A DNA stretch of 64,000 nucleotides from Parvularcula sp. (GTDB taxonomy: Bacteria > Pseudomonadota > Alphaproteobacteria > Caulobacterales > Parvularculaceae): the NCBI GenBank assembly GCA_002704915.1, contig PAIP01000034.1, positions 379,827 through 443,826 on the forward strand, read 5' to 3'. The translations under genes and the position numbers were made by a program. Below the pieces are notes generated by a model. That model searched no databases. It was not told the origin of the DNA and was given only the letters and a program-made list of their open reading frames with translations. Positions within the stretch are counted from its first letter, which is position 1. Each line of letters starts with the position of its first letter. This document shows positions 27,690 through 37,474 of this stretch, piece after piece.

Positions 27690-28798
27690 ACCGCCGTCCA
27701 CTCGCAGCGCACTGTTTCGTCTTCCTCACCAGGCAGGTAGAGGCTGCGCAATCGGTCAAAGTCTTGCGGCGCCAGTTGCGACAGGGCCCAAACGGCCGCG
27801 CCGCGAACGAGCGCGCTCTCGTCGTCAAGCAAGGCTTGCGCTGTATCGCCAAGCGTTTCATCCCCGGAATTGCCGATGGCGATGAGAACGTTTCGGACAA
27901 AGCGGTCGCGCCCCGTTCGCTTGACCGGCGATCCTGAAAAAAGCTTTCGAAACGACGCGTCGTCAAGCATGGCGAGATCGCGCAAGGAGGGCGCCTTCAC
28001 CTCTTCACGGGCGTGGAAAGCGGTCTGGCGCGCCTCTTCTGCGAATTTGTTCCACGGGCAAACAGCAAGACAGTCGTCGCATCCGTAAATGCGGTTGCCC
28101 ATGGGTTTGCGAAATTCCTGGGGAATGGGGCCCGGATGTTCGATGGTGAGATAGGAAATGCAGCGCCGCGCATCGAGCTGGTAAGGTGCAGGAAAAGCAT
28201 CGGTCGGACAGATGTCGAGACAGTTGCGGCATGAACCGCAATGATCCTTTTCGGTCTCATCGGCGGGAAGCTCGAGCGTGGTGAAGATGGCGCCGAGAAA
28301 CAGCCACGACCCGAACTCGCGAGACACCAGATTGGTGTGCTTTCCCTGCCAGCCGAGACCGGCGCGGGCGGCGAGCGGCTTTTCCATCACCGGGGCCGTA
28401 TCGACGAAGACTTTCACCTCGGCGCCGGTTTCTTCCGCAATCATCCGGGCGACGCGCTTCAGGCGTTTCTTGACTACATCGTGATAGTCGCGGTTCTGGG
28501 CGTAAACGGAAATGACGCCAGCCGTTTTCTTTTTCAGCGCGTCGAGCGGATCGCGGTCCGGACCGTAATTCATGCCAAGCATGATGACGCTTTTCGCGTC
28601 CGGCCACAGGGATTGGGGATGCGCGCGCTGTTCGGCGCGGTTTTCCATCCAGCCCATGGCGCCGTGACGCCCGAGTGCGAGAAAAGCACGCAGCCTTTCG
28701 CGCACGCTTTCGGGAAGCGTAGCCTGCGTGAAACGAACCGCGTCGAATCCCGCCTCTTTCGCCTGTTCGGCAATCCGCGTTTTCAACGCGTCAGACAT
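27686..28798 (-). CDS. queG: Epoxyqueuosine reductase
   Basis: A 370-residue cobalamin- and iron-sulfur-dependent enzyme that makes the last step of queuosine in tRNA. The two ferredoxin-like clusters are visible as [13 protein letters not shown] and [13 protein letters not shown], and the C-terminal HEAT-type helices ([12 protein letters not shown]) are in place. I use the ATG at 28798, where the family sequence begins ([19 protein letters not shown]); longer forms extend into the upstream gene. It starts 5 bp after the GST gene stop and converges with the G8 gene, the two stop codons overlapping at 27686-27689. Confidence 0.95.
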   Translation of the reverse strand: MSDALKTRIAEQAKEAGFDAVRFTQATLPESVRERLRAFLALGRHGAMGWMENRAEQRAHPQSLWPDAKSVIMLGMNYGPDRDPLDALKKKTAGVISVYAQNRDYHDVVKKRLKRVARMIAEETGAEVKVFVDTAPVMEKPLAARAGLGWQGKHTNLVSREFGSWLFLGAIFTTLELPADETEKDHCGSCRNCLDICPTDAFPAPYQLDARRCISYLTIEHPGPIPQEFRKPMGNRIYGCDDCLAVCPWNKFAEEARQTAFHAREEVKAPSLRDLAMLDDASFRKLFSGSPVKRTGRDRFVRNVLIAIGNSGDETLGDTAQALLDDESALVRGAAVWALSQLAPQDFDRLRSLYLPGEEDETVRCEWTAV

Positions 28799-28803
28799 AG
28801 GTT

Positions 28804-29487
28804 TCAAAAGTCCGGATTGTCGTAATGCGCCGGGGGCGGCAGACCGTCGACACGGTCGCGCAGGATCGGCCGCATGGCGGGCCGCGATTTCAGGCGGGCG
28901 TACCAGTCTTTCACCACCGGAAATTTCTCCCATGGCACGCTGTCGATATAATCGAGCGCCGAAAGTTGTCCCGCCATGGCGAGATCGGCGATCGTCATGC
29001 GTTCGCCCGCGAGCCAGTAGCGTTGTTCAAGCAGCCAGGAAGCGTAATCGAGATGCCAGGCTAACGCCTCGGCGCCGGCCTTTAAAAGTTCGTAATCCGG
29101 TTGGCCGCGCCGCATCAGTCGTTTGTCGATGCGCTCACGCAAGGTCAGGGCGGAGACTTCCCGTTCGAATTTGTGAATGAACCAGGCGGTAAGGCGGCGT
29201 GCTTCGGCCCGTCCCGCCGAGGTGGAAGGCAGGAGCGGCTCGCTCGAATAGGCCTCTTCAATATATTCGATAATGGCGCTCGCAGGCGCGATCGCGACGT
29301 CATCGCCGGTCGGCGCCTCGTCGAGCAGCACCGGAACCGTCACGGCAGGATTAACCGCCGCCAGGGCGCCGTCCGTGTCGGCCCAGGGCGGCTTTTCCAA
29401 GATTTGCGCCGGAAGGCCCTTTTCGGCGAGGGCGATCCGGACCATCCGGCAGGCCGGGTCCAGGGGCATATGGAACAGGGTGCGCAT
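28804..29487 (-). CDS. Glutathione S-transferase family protein
   Basis: A 227-residue two-domain GST: an N-terminal thioredoxin-like domain ([20 protein letters not shown], then [12 protein letters not shown] with the cis-Pro glutathione-binding turn and a Ser at ASAIIEYIE) and an all-helical C-terminal domain (about 85-215). The first-strand catalytic Ser/Cys position reads LDPACRMVR. Such enzymes conjugate or reduce with glutathione in the cytoplasm; the substrate is unknown. It is upstream of queG with a 5-bp gap, so the two are co-transcribed. In many alphaproteobacteria a GST sits next to queG. Confidence 0.88.
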   Translation of the reverse strand: MRTLFHMPLDPACRMVRIALAEKGLPAQILEKPPWADTDGALAAVNPAVTVPVLLDEAPTGDDVAIAPASAIIEYIEEAYSSEPLLPSTSAGRAEARRLTAWFIHKFEREVSALTLRERIDKRLMRRGQPDYELLKAGAEALAWHLDYASWLLEQRYWLAGERMTIADLAMAGQLSALDYIDSVPWEKFPVVKDWYARLKSRPAMRPILRDRVDGLPPPAHYDNPDF

Positions 29488-29522
29488 GGGGCCTCGTTAA
29501 CGCACTCTCCCGGAACATAACA

Positions 29523-29553
29523 GGGGCTTTCGGCGTTCAAGCGCCAAAGCCCC
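29523..29553. repeat. Strong hairpin in the divergent gap between GST and membrane-protein genes
   Basis: GGGGCTTT pairs with AAAGCCCC and inner GGCG pairs with CGCC across a 6-nt loop. There is no T-run on either side, so it is not a standard terminator. It lies where a promoter or operator for the divergent genes would be expected. Confidence 0.5.
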
Positions 29554-29667
29554 CAGTTCCCGCCAGATTCCCGTTTAAGGCGAGCCTTCGGCAGGCGACT
29601 TGCAATGCTCCCGTTAAGAATTGGCGGGCCCGGCGCCCGCCGAGAGTTAGGGCGGGGACTGTTCCAA

Positions 29668-31308
29668 ATGAGCACAAAAAACAAAGCCCGGAATGTTAAT
29701 GAAGTGGAAGTCGGCTGGCGCGCCGGGGCGCCGCGCGCGCGCCGCATCGCCATGGCGCTTTACTCATGGCAGGCGCCGGGCTGGGCGCTGTTATGGTCCT
29801 TTGGGGCCGGTTTGATTTTCGTCATGGCGGCGGCCTTGTCTCCGGCGCTTTTGAGTCTCGCTCCCACCGTCGACATGATTGCGCCCGTCGCCGAAGCGCG
29901 CGCCGTGGCGGCCGGGCAGGCGGATCTGGCGGCGCAGCACGCACCGTTTCACCTTCTTCTGTTAATGGCGGCCGATCTGGTGGCTGATGCGCCTGGCCGC
30001 GTGCATCTGGTTGCAAAAGCGATTGGCGCCATGATTATCCTTGCGCCTTTCGCCTATCTTGCTTCGACGCGTTTCCCCACGGCCTTCGCGGCTTTTGCGA
30101 CGGCGGCGCTTGCGGCCTTTGCAGCGGCGCCGTTTTCCGGCGTCGCGGAACTCAGTCTCGGCATGCTGCTCGTTTGCGGTCTTTCCTTTGTTTCCGTCTC
30201 GGCGGATGACACCGCCTCGCGCGCGCGCATCGAAGGCGTCCTCGGCGGCATAGTTCTGTTTCTGATCTGGCTCCTCAACCCGGCCTTTGCGCTGATCGGG
30301 TTTCTGCTTCTTTCGGCCTGTCCGTTCCTGACGGGCCGCCACGGGCTTTGGCGGTATGGCGCCGTGTTTTTAACATTCGCAGTGCTTGCGGGGGCAATGG
30401 AGCTTGCAACGCCCGGCATGAACGCAGCGCGCGCGCTGGCCGGCCCGAAGGTGCTGACGTTGCAAAATATCTTCAAAGGCGGAGAGAGCGCCTTCGGTCT
30501 TGCCGCAGCCGCATATGGCGCGGCTATCGTGATTTTCATGAGCGCGATTTTTGGCGGGCGGGCGCATTGGAAGAACTGGGCGGCGGCCACCGGACTGCTG
30601 GTTGCGGGGCTGATTGCTGCGCGGCTTTCGGGCGCGAACGCCTTGCCGGCTTTTGCGCTGGCTGCGGGGCTTGCCTGCTTTTCCGTGATGTCGCCCTTTT
30701 ACGACGGGCTTTTCAGCGATCATGACCGGGCCAGCGTCGCGAGTGCGCTGGCCGCCGGCGCGCTCAGTCTGTTCTGGACCGGCGTGATCGCCATACACGC
30801 CGCCGGTCAGTTTTCGCTGCAGCATCATGCAGCCAAAAACGCCCCGGAAAATATTCGCTCCGAACTCGCTCTTGTTCAGCCCGGGGGCCCGACCATTGCG
30901 AAATGGGTGGAGGAGGGACGGTTCTCCACGCCTGAGGCGCGCGAGCTTTTCGCGCTGGGTCCGGTGGACCAGTCGGCGATGCTGCTCGAAGCGGCGGCGC
31001 GGGCCCGCACAATGGCGGCGGAAGGCTTTGATGTGGCGTTTCTGACGGGCGCCGACACCGCCTGCGTTCTCGCCGAAGTCCGCGACTGCCAGGCCGACGG
31101 TCCCGCTGCGGCCGAAAAAGCCAAGGTTGTTTTTGTCCCACGCCTTGAGATGGATCCGAAGACGGTCGAAGCCAAAGGTCGCGCCGAGGTGCTGCTCTAC
31201 ACTCAGTTCAAGATGGTGGAGCGCACAGCGCTCTGGGATATCTGGGTGCGCCGCGATGTTTCAGCGCCCGCAAATCTCTTTCCAGTGACAGAGCCGTTTT
31301 ATCGTTGA
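29668..31308 (+). CDS. Polytopic membrane protein of unknown function
   Basis: 546 residues with about ten hydrophobic helices between residues 30 and 390 and a soluble C-terminal third (about 400-546) rich in Ala/Glu, holding LTGADTACVLAEVRDCQ with two Cys. A cluster of hydrophobic helices followed by an extracytoplasmic domain resembles GT-C type sugar transferases in outline, but I see none of their signature motifs, so I make no call. The start at 29668 follows GGGCGGGG. It is divergent from the GST gene and convergent with cysQ, four bases apart. Function unknown. Confidence 0.8.
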   Translation: MSTKNKARNVNEVEVGWRAGAPRARRIAMALYSWQAPGWALLWSFGAGLIFVMAAALSPALLSLAPTVDMIAPVAEARAVAAGQADLAAQHAPFHLLLLMAADLVADAPGRVHLVAKAIGAMIILAPFAYLASTRFPTAFAAFATAALAAFAAAPFSGVAELSLGMLLVCGLSFVSVSADDTASRARIEGVLGGIVLFLIWLLNPAFALIGFLLLSACPFLTGRHGLWRYGAVFLTFAVLAGAMELATPGMNAARALAGPKVLTLQNIFKGGESAFGLAAAAYGAAIVIFMSAIFGGRAHWKNWAAATGLLVAGLIAARLSGANALPAFALAAGLACFSVMSPFYDGLFSDHDRASVASALAAGALSLFWTGVIAIHAAGQFSLQHHAAKNAPENIRSELALVQPGGPTIAKWVEEGRFSTPEARELFALGPVDQSAMLLEAAARARTMAAEGFDVAFLTGADTACVLAEVRDCQADGPAAAEKAKVVFVPRLEMDPKTVEAKGRAEVLLYTQFKMVERTALWDIWVRRDVSAPANLFPVTEPFYR

Positions 31309-31312
31309 AGCT

Positions 31313-32110
31313 TTATTGAGCGCCGTAAGCGATGAAATGCGGATTATCGAAACCGCGCGCCTTCTTGCCATAGGCGAGAGGTTCGCCTTCAGGATGAGTG
31401 AGGACGCGCCCGCCCGCTGCTTCCAGCACCGCCTGACCGGCGCCGGTGTCCCATTCCATCGTCCTTCCGAAGCGCGGATAGATGTCGGCGGCGCCCTCAG
31501 CGATGAGACAGAATTTCAGTGACGATCCCGCTGCGGTGAAGTCGGCCACATTGAGCGTTTGTAGATAAGCATCGGTTTCCGGCGAGCGATGCGAACGGCT
31601 GGCGACGGCGATCAGGCCTTCAGCCGGCGCCTTGCGAACGCCAATGGCTTGCTTGTCTACGATCTCGCCCTTGGCGTTTACGGTCGCCTTCCAGGCGCCG
31701 TGACGCCCGCCGGCAAAGAGGGTGTTGATCGCCGGTGCGTAAACCACTCCGAACACCGGCTTGCCGCTTTCGATGAGCGCGATGTTGATGGTGAACTCTC
31801 CGGTGCGGGTAATGAATTCCTTGGTGCCGTCCAGCGGATCGACCAGGAAAAACCGGTCGCCCAGCTCCGGAATCTTGCCCTCGCTGGCGCTTTCTTCTGC
31901 GAGCACGGGAATATCCGGCGCCAAGGCGGCGAGCCCGGCGAGAATGATCTCCTCGCCCAGCCTGTCGGCCTCGGTCACGGGCGATTGGTCCGCCTTGGTC
32001 TCGGCGATAACCTCGCGGGCGTAAATCTCCATCGCCGCGGCGCCAGCCTTTATCGCCAAGGAACAAAGCGCGGCGGAGAGCGTTTCGTCAGTGGAATGCA
32101 TATTGGTCAT
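31313..32110 (-). CDS. cysQ: 3'(2'),5'-bisphosphate nucleotidase
   Basis: A 265-residue inositol-monophosphatase-fold enzyme that removes a phosphate from 3'-phosphoadenosine 5'-phosphate, recycling the by-product of sulfate assimilation and sulfotransfer. The Mg-binding motifs are clear: AEESASEG, DPLDGTKEFI and the C-terminal EWDTGAGQAVLEAAGG. The ATG at 32110 has AAGGGTGGGG directly upstream and is preferred over an upstream in-frame ATG at 32131. It converges with the membrane-protein gene. Annotation as CysQ rather than another family member rests on the T-K-E-F variant of the DG motif. Confidence 0.92.
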   Translation of the reverse strand: MTNMHSTDETLSAALCSLAIKAGAAAMEIYAREVIAETKADQSPVTEADRLGEEIILAGLAALAPDIPVLAEESASEGKIPELGDRFFLVDPLDGTKEFITRTGEFTINIALIESGKPVFGVVYAPAINTLFAGGRHGAWKATVNAKGEIVDKQAIGVRKAPAEGLIAVASRSHRSPETDAYLQTLNVADFTAAGSSLKFCLIAEGAADIYPRFGRTMEWDTGAGQAVLEAAGGRVLTHPEGEPLAYGKKARGFDNPHFIAYGAQ

Positions 32111-32163
32111 GCCCCACCCTTGGCTGAACATCGCCGGCTTGGCAAGCGGCGGCGGGTGACCGG

Positions 32164-32388
32164 TTAACGGAAAGCGACGATGGTGAAGCCGGCGGTCTGA
32201 CGCGGCGTGAGGCCCGAGGAGGGGAGGATTTCCTGTACGATCCAGCCTTCATCGGCGAGCTGGTTGAGGCGCGCCTGGAGGGCGGCGGCGGCGGCCCGGC
32301 CATAATCGCGCTCATCAGCCACGAGGCCGAGAGGGCGCACCTTGGCGTCCCGCCAGCTCACATGGAAAGCGGCAAACTGTTTCGACAT
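32164..32388 (-). CDS. Small conserved-looking protein, DUF4177-like
   Basis: A 74-residue protein with no signal or membrane segment. The stretch RLNQLADEGWIVQEILPSS resembles the core of DUF4177 (LN..G.EGWE.V), whose members are small and uncharacterised. I take ATG 32388 (MSKQFAAFHVSW) with AAGG upstream; an earlier in-frame start at 32442 would overlap nothing but lacks a ribosome site. It is upstream of cysQ by 53 bp and may share its transcript. Function unknown. Confidence 0.6.
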   Translation of the reverse strand: MSKQFAAFHVSWRDAKVRPLGLVADERDYGRAAAAALQARLNQLADEGWIVQEILPSSGLTPRQTAGFTIVAFR

Positions 32389-32570
32389 GGCACAGGTAAC
32401 CTTTTTGACGTAAATAAGCCTTAAACCCGTGGCAATTGACATTCAAACTTCAGGCCGCTTGTTATCCGCGCCGGACCGGAGGACGACGAACGCCAGCTCC
32501 GTCCAATCCGGCGAGGGCAAGGTTCTTAAGAAAACGCCTCTATGGAAGCAGGTTGGGGATAATAGGTGTA

Positions 32571-34031
32571 ATGGCGGAGCCCGGCGTCAAAAACGATATT
32601 GACAGCTTCTCAGGTGAAGGCGTGCGTCGGCGCGGCCCGGTGGCGCGCGCTTTGTTCGGCGACATCATCCAGTTTATCGACTTCATCCTGGTCATCGTCA
32701 TGTCCGTGGCGGTGGCCGAGATTTATCACGTCTTTTATCTCGATATTCCCATCGATCTTCAAAATTATACGGCCGCGGGAATCATGGGCGCCACGGGCCT
32801 GACCGCGCTTTTGCGCCGCGACGGCTATTACGAATTCGACGAGATCGCCAAGGCGTCCAAGGCTGTGCGAGCTATTGTATCGCGCTGGGCGCTTGTGTTG
32901 CTCGGGCTTCTGGCATTCGCCTTTGCCTTGAAAATTTCAGACAACTTCTCGCGCGTATGGCTGACCGCATGGTCCGTCGCAACGCTCGTCTCGGTGATTG
33001 CCGTGCGCTTCAGCGCCAGCCTTATGGCCCGACGTATGAGCATGGATGGCGGCGTGTTCGCGCGCCGCGTGGCGGTGGTCGGCGCCACGGCGCTGGGCGT
33101 AAAATTTTCAGAATACGCAAAGAAGTCGCCGGCCGGAACGTTTATCGTCGGCATTTACGACGCCGGTCTGGTGAACAATGGCGATGGCCATGAAAACGCC
33201 GCCAAAGGAGATCTGAACGATCTGGCGGAGGCTGCGCGGAGCGGCGAAATCGACGATATCGTCATCGCCGTGCCGCGCGCGTCGGGCGAGGATATGGCGA
33301 AGCTGGTGCGCCGGCTGTCCATCCTGCCGGTTTCAATTGCAATATGCCCCAACATTCACTGGCTCGATCACCTTGGCGGCGCCATCAGCGATGTGGGCGG
33401 CGTGCGCGTTCTGTCTCTCTACCGCCGGCCGCTGGAAGGTTGGGGGGGCGTTCTGAAGACAGTCGAGGACTATGTTCTGGGCGCGATCGCATTGCTGTTG
33501 TTGTCGCCCGTCATGCTGGCGATCGCCATCGCCGTGAAACTTCAGGGCAAAGGCCCTATTCTGTTTGCCCAGAAACGCCACGGCTTCAACAACGCCGTAT
33601 TCAAAGTCTATAAATTCCGTACCATGACGGTTGCTGAAGATGGCGATGTTGTAACGCAGGCCAAGCCGGGCGATGCGCGCATTACGCCGCTGGGCGCAAT
33701 TCTGCGACGGTACAGTCTTGATGAACTGCCGCAGCTCTTCAATGTCATCAAAGGCGAGATGTCGCTTGTCGGGCCCCGGCCCCATGCGCTCGCCCATAAT
33801 CATCAATACGCTCAAATGATTGAAAACTACTCAGGGCGACACAAGGTCAAGCCGGGCATCACCGGGTGGGCGCAGGTCAACGGCTATCGCGGGGAGACGT
33901 CAGAGACGGAACAGATGGCGGACCGGGTGCGCTATGACCTCGCTTATGTCGATAACTGGTCACTCTTCTTTGACATTAAAATCCTGTTTTTGACTGTGAA
34001 GGCAGTGGTCTTTCCCCAAAACGCCGTTTAA
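32571..34031 (+). CDS. Undecaprenyl-phosphate sugar phosphotransferase (initiating transferase, WcaJ type)
   Basis: A 486-residue polyprenyl-phosphate hexose-1-phosphate transferase that starts exopolysaccharide repeat-unit synthesis by loading the first sugar phosphate onto undecaprenyl phosphate. Four or five N-terminal helices precede a Rossmann-like CoA-binding-3 domain (VAVVGATALGVKF), then the catalytic bacterial sugar transferase domain with KFRTM, SLDELPQLFNV, MSLVGPRP and KPGITGWAQVNGYRGET. ATG 32571 with AGGTG just upstream is the start that fits the first membrane helix. It precedes UDP-glucose dehydrogenase and probably serves the exosortase-linked polysaccharide 8 kb upstream. 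Confidence 0.92.
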   Translation: MAEPGVKNDIDSFSGEGVRRRGPVARALFGDIIQFIDFILVIVMSVAVAEIYHVFYLDIPIDLQNYTAAGIMGATGLTALLRRDGYYEFDEIAKASKAVRAIVSRWALVLLGLLAFAFALKISDNFSRVWLTAWSVATLVSVIAVRFSASLMARRMSMDGGVFARRVAVVGATALGVKFSEYAKKSPAGTFIVGIYDAGLVNNGDGHENAAKGDLNDLAEAARSGEIDDIVIAVPRASGEDMAKLVRRLSILPVSIAICPNIHWLDHLGGAISDVGGVRVLSLYRRPLEGWGGVLKTVEDYVLGAIALLLLSPVMLAIAIAVKLQGKGPILFAQKRHGFNNAVFKVYKFRTMTVAEDGDVVTQAKPGDARITPLGAILRRYSLDELPQLFNVIKGEMSLVGPRPHALAHNHQYAQMIENYSGRHKVKPGITGWAQVNGYRGETSETEQMADRVRYDLAYVDNWSLFFDIKILFLTVKAVVFPQNAV

Positions 34032-34118
34032 GACCTGCCGTAATTTTCAACCTTGCCGCTGGCCGCGCCTCCGCCAGGCGCCAGGACTGCGGCGGACACC
34101 GAAGACGGGGATTTCACC

Positions 34119-35435
34119 ATGCGCGTCACCATGATCGGCACCGGCTATGTAGGCCTGGTCTCGGGCGCATGTTTCGCTGATTTCGGCCATGAGGTCGTTT
34201 GCGTCGACAAGGACGAGGCCAAGATCAGGAAACTCGAGGCCGGCGAAATTCCGATCTATGAACCTGGCCTTGAAGCGCTGGTGGCGGAGAACGTCAAGGC
34301 CGGGCGCATGTCCTTCAGCCTCGATCTCGCTGCGTCTACGCCGAAAGCCGATGCGGTTTTCATCGCGGTCGGCACCCCATCCCGCCGCGGCGACGGCTTT
34401 GCCGATCTTTCTTACGTCTACAAGGCCGCTGAGGAAATCGCCGAAGTGATGGATGGCTACACGGTTGTCGTCACAAAATCGACCGTGCCCGTCGGCACTG
34501 GCACAGAGGTCGAAGACATCATTCGCCGCGCGCGTCCCGATGCGGATTTCTCCGTCGTCTCCAATCCGGAATTTCTTCGGGAAGGGGCGGCGATCATGGA
34601 TTTCAAAAAACCCGATCGCGTGGTTGTCGGCGCCGAGGATGAGCGGGCGCGCAAAGTCATGCGCGAATTGTACCGTCCGCTCTATCTGAATGAGACCCCG
34701 ATCGTGTTCACGAACCGCGCGACGTCGGAACTGATCAAATACGCTGCGAACGCTTTTCTGGCGACGAAGATCACTTTCATCAATGAAATGGCGGACCTTT
34801 GCGAAAAGGTTGGCGCCAATGTGCAGGAAGTGGCGCGCGGCATAGGCCTCGATGGACGTATCGGATCGAAATTCTTGCATGCAGGGCCGGGCTATGGCGG
34901 CTCCTGTTTTCCGAAAGACACGCTCGCCCTTGTGCGCACGGCCCAGGTCCATAACTCGCCCACCAAAATCGTTGAAGCAGTGGTGGAGATCAATGACGCC
35001 CGCAAGAAACAGATGGCGACGCGTGTGATCGAGGCTTGCGACGGATCGCTCGACGGCAAGACGGTTGCGGTTCTGGGCCTTACTTTCAAGCCGAATACGG
35101 ATGATATGCGCGATGCGCCGTCCCTCGATATTATTCCCGTGCTTCAGGCCGCCGGAGCAAAAGTGCGCGCTTTCGATCCGGCGGGCATGCATGAGGCGCA
35201 AGGGCTTTTGAAAGATGTGGATTATGCCGAGGGCACCTATCAGACCCTTGAAGACGCGGATGCGGTGGTCATCATCACGGAATGGGACGAATTTCGCGCC
35301 CTCGATCTGGAGCGCGCCAAGTCGCTCATGAAAACGCCGATCATGATCGATCTGCGCAACATTTATCGTCCGGATGAAATGGCGGAGGCGGGCTTCGCCT
35401 ATCATTCCATCGGGCGGCCTTACAAAGGTAAGTAA
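34119..35435 (+). CDS. ugd: UDP-glucose 6-dehydrogenase
   Basis: A 438-residue enzyme oxidising UDP-glucose to UDP-glucuronate with two NAD. The nucleotide-binding start MIGTGYVGLVSGACFADFGH, the catalytic Cys in GPGYGGSCFPKDT (near residue 265), and NPEFLREG and FKPNTDDMRDAPS are all present. ATG 34119 starts the conserved N-terminus directly; an upstream in-frame ATG at 34053 adds 22 unrelated residues. It is 87 bp after the initiating sugar transferase, so UDP-glucuronate is a likely building block for the same polysaccharide. Confidence 0.96.
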   Translation: MRVTMIGTGYVGLVSGACFADFGHEVVCVDKDEAKIRKLEAGEIPIYEPGLEALVAENVKAGRMSFSLDLAASTPKADAVFIAVGTPSRRGDGFADLSYVYKAAEEIAEVMDGYTVVVTKSTVPVGTGTEVEDIIRRARPDADFSVVSNPEFLREGAAIMDFKKPDRVVVGAEDERARKVMRELYRPLYLNETPIVFTNRATSELIKYAANAFLATKITFINEMADLCEKVGANVQEVARGIGLDGRIGSKFLHAGPGYGGSCFPKDTLALVRTAQVHNSPTKIVEAVVEINDARKKQMATRVIEACDGSLDGKTVAVLGLTFKPNTDDMRDAPSLDIIPVLQAAGAKVRAFDPAGMHEAQGLLKDVDYAEGTYQTLEDADAVVIITEWDEFRALDLERAKSLMKTPIMIDLRNIYRPDEMAEAGFAYHSIGRPYKGK

Positions 35436-35455
35436 CAGCGGAAAAGCTCCGCGCT

Positions 35456-35968
35456 TTAAGCGGCGCGAAGTTTTTTAAGGACTGCGTTCTTGCGCGATGT
35501 TCCGGGGCGAGGCGGCGCGGAGATGTCGAGACGCGCCTGATGGAGAATATCCGCCGTCACCATGGGTGCTTCGCTGCGAAAAAGCGTTTTTCCGGCGTCA
35601 TCCACATAGATGATGAAAAAGCCTTCCTCGGCGCCAAGCGCATGACGAAGCAAGGACGGGTCGAGCCAGTCGATGGGATCGCCGTTCTGACGCGGCATCG
35701 CATCGCCATAAACTTCCATGACCGATACGTCCGAACGGATCAGTGCGGCGATAGCGGGCTTCAACAACCGCCGCTGCATGCGGCAGGCGGGATGGTTGGC
35801 GCTGGCGCCAATGATGAAGAGCGTATTGCGCGGCGAAAATTTCTTTACGGTTTCGGCGGCGCGGAGGCTGGCGCCAATCTCGGGAATGAGATTGGGCCGA
35901 AACGACGCGAGCGCGGCGATAAAGCCGAACACGAGACACGTCGCAATGATGGCGAAAGTCAGTTCCAT
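35456..35968 (-). CDS. Membrane-anchored thioredoxin-like (DUF4174-like) protein
   Basis: 170 residues: one N-terminal membrane helix (LTFAIIATCLVFGFIAAL) then a domain with LFIIGASANHPACRMQRR, a later acidic strand VMEVYGD, and FFIIYVDDAGKTLFRSE, in the order expected of DUF4174 thioredoxin-fold proteins. The usual CxxC is absent; the single Cys in ACRMQ is not paired, so a redox role is doubtful. Start MELTFAI at 35968 is chosen for the helix. It converges with ugd, 20 bp apart. Confidence 0.7.
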   Translation of the reverse strand: MELTFAIIATCLVFGFIAALASFRPNLIPEIGASLRAAETVKKFSPRNTLFIIGASANHPACRMQRRLLKPAIAALIRSDVSVMEVYGDAMPRQNGDPIDWLDPSLLRHALGAEEGFFIIYVDDAGKTLFRSEAPMVTADILHQARLDISAPPRPGTSRKNAVLKKLRAA

Positions 35969-36111
35969 ATCGTGTGGAAAATACCGTTTCGTCCTTGCTT
36001 TCCCGTTAACCGGCTGTTTGCAATGCCGCAACGGCGGGTTAATGAATGGTTAATAGCATGCCCCCCGGAACAGGCAAAAGCAAAAGCCGGGCAATGGCCC
36101 TTTTGTCGGCA

Positions 36112-37443
36112 TCAGATTGCCGATGAGTGTGGCCTGGCGGTCAGCATCTCGTCATAGAGTCCCGCGGGCAGCGTTTTCCGACGATATATCATCACGCCCG
36201 CCACGGTCAGCATGGCGATCCCGGCGCCCACGAAGGCAAGGCGCGGATCGGCGCCCGTCCGGGTGATGGCGAGGATCGACAGCGATCCCGGAATGGCGAA
36301 AGCGGCATAGGCGAACGCGCCGGCCGCCATGATCCGGGCCCGGACCTCCCGCGGCGCGCGCCGCTGCATGGCCGCCTGCAGGGGCGCAATGTAAACGCCG
36401 GAAAGCGCCGCGTTGAGAACAAGCGCCGCCACCAGAATCCGTCCGCCTGAGGAGGAAACCAGCATGCCGAGCGTCAGCGGCGCCTCCGGCGTTCCGGCGG
36501 CGTAAGGCGTCAGAAAATAGATGGCGATGCTGATGACGCCGGCGCCCAAAATCGCCGTTGTCGATGCGCCGAGCCCGGAAGATCTTTTTGAAAGGCTCGC
36601 TGCGGTGACGGCGCCGAGGCCTGCGCCGATCGCAAAAAACCCGTTGAGCGCCGCCCAGACAATCGGCGTCGCGTGGAGCGCGTCGCGCCCATAAAGCGGG
36701 ATGGCGACGGTGAGCGCGGTCGACAGGAAATAGAAGATCGCGGAGCCGAAAAGCGGCGGCGCCACGCCGCGCGCTGCAAAGACATGGGAGAACATCATCC
36801 ATGTCTGGTGGAAGCCGTTGAAACTCAGCTTGAGGCCCGGCGCGTTCGCTGCGGCGTGGGGCGCGAACAACGCCGCGACAAGGCCGATACAGGATGCGCT
36901 CACCAACACCGCGGCGACCATGGTTCCCCCATCGGGCAACACGATCAGCGTGCCGCCCACGAGATAGCCAAGCAGAATGAATGAAAAAAGGCCGGCGTTG
37001 CAGAGCCCGTTGCCGCGCACCAGTTCGTCGACTTCCAGATATTTCGGCATAGCGGATACCCGCACAGGTGAGAAAAACGCCGATTGCGCGCCCATGGCGA
37101 ACAGCATGGCGATGGCGAGCCCGCCCCACCCGAATGCAAACGCCGCGCCCGCGGTCAGCATCAGCAAAAGCTCCGTCGCCTTAGTGCGCCGGAACATCAT
37201 CGATGTTTCGTATTTGTCGGCCAGTTGTCCGGAGACTGAAGAAAAGATCAGGATCGCCGCGGGCAACAGCGTTCCGATCACGGGGATCGCATCATCGGGT
37301 TTTGAAAAAAGCGGAACGGGAATGATGCCCGCCGGAATGCCGATGAGCAGCGCCTGGCGCAGCGTGTTGTCGGCGAAGGTGCCGAAAGACAGCGTCACCC
37401 ACATGGGAAGAAAGCGCCGCTGGAAAAAAAGGGGAAGCTTCAC
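36112..37443 (-). CDS. MFS transporter, LplT-like
   Basis: A 443-residue major-facilitator protein with about twelve helices. The opening FLPMWVTLSFGTFADNTLRQALL resembles LplT, which flips lysophospholipids inward for re-acylation, and its position directly after a plsC acyltransferase mirrors lplT-aas in enterobacteria. I put the start at GTG 37443, 31 bp after the plsC stop, because it begins just before the first helix; the ATG 39 bases further in would remove the residues before it. The operon is tetR-plsC-MFS. The lysolipid role is inferred from context. Confidence 0.8.
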   Translation of the reverse strand: MKLPLFFQRRFLPMWVTLSFGTFADNTLRQALLIGIPAGIIPVPLFSKPDDAIPVIGTLLPAAILIFSSVSGQLADKYETSMMFRRTKATELLLMLTAGAAFAFGWGGLAIAMLFAMGAQSAFFSPVRVSAMPKYLEVDELVRGNGLCNAGLFSFILLGYLVGGTLIVLPDGGTMVAAVLVSASCIGLVAALFAPHAAANAPGLKLSFNGFHQTWMMFSHVFAARGVAPPLFGSAIFYFLSTALTVAIPLYGRDALHATPIVWAALNGFFAIGAGLGAVTAASLSKRSSGLGASTTAILGAGVISIAIYFLTPYAAGTPEAPLTLGMLVSSSGGRILVAALVLNAALSGVYIAPLQAAMQRRAPREVRARIMAAGAFAYAAFAIPGSLSILAITRTGADPRLAFVGAGIAMLTVAGVMIYRRKTLPAGLYDEMLTARPHSSAI

Positions 37444-37474
37444 GGCGCGATCCGGTCTGCGGCTGTCACCTTGT

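Noticed and set aside
34047..35405. 452-codon frame antisense to ugd
   Set aside because: Mirror frame of a well-conserved gene with no recognisable domain.
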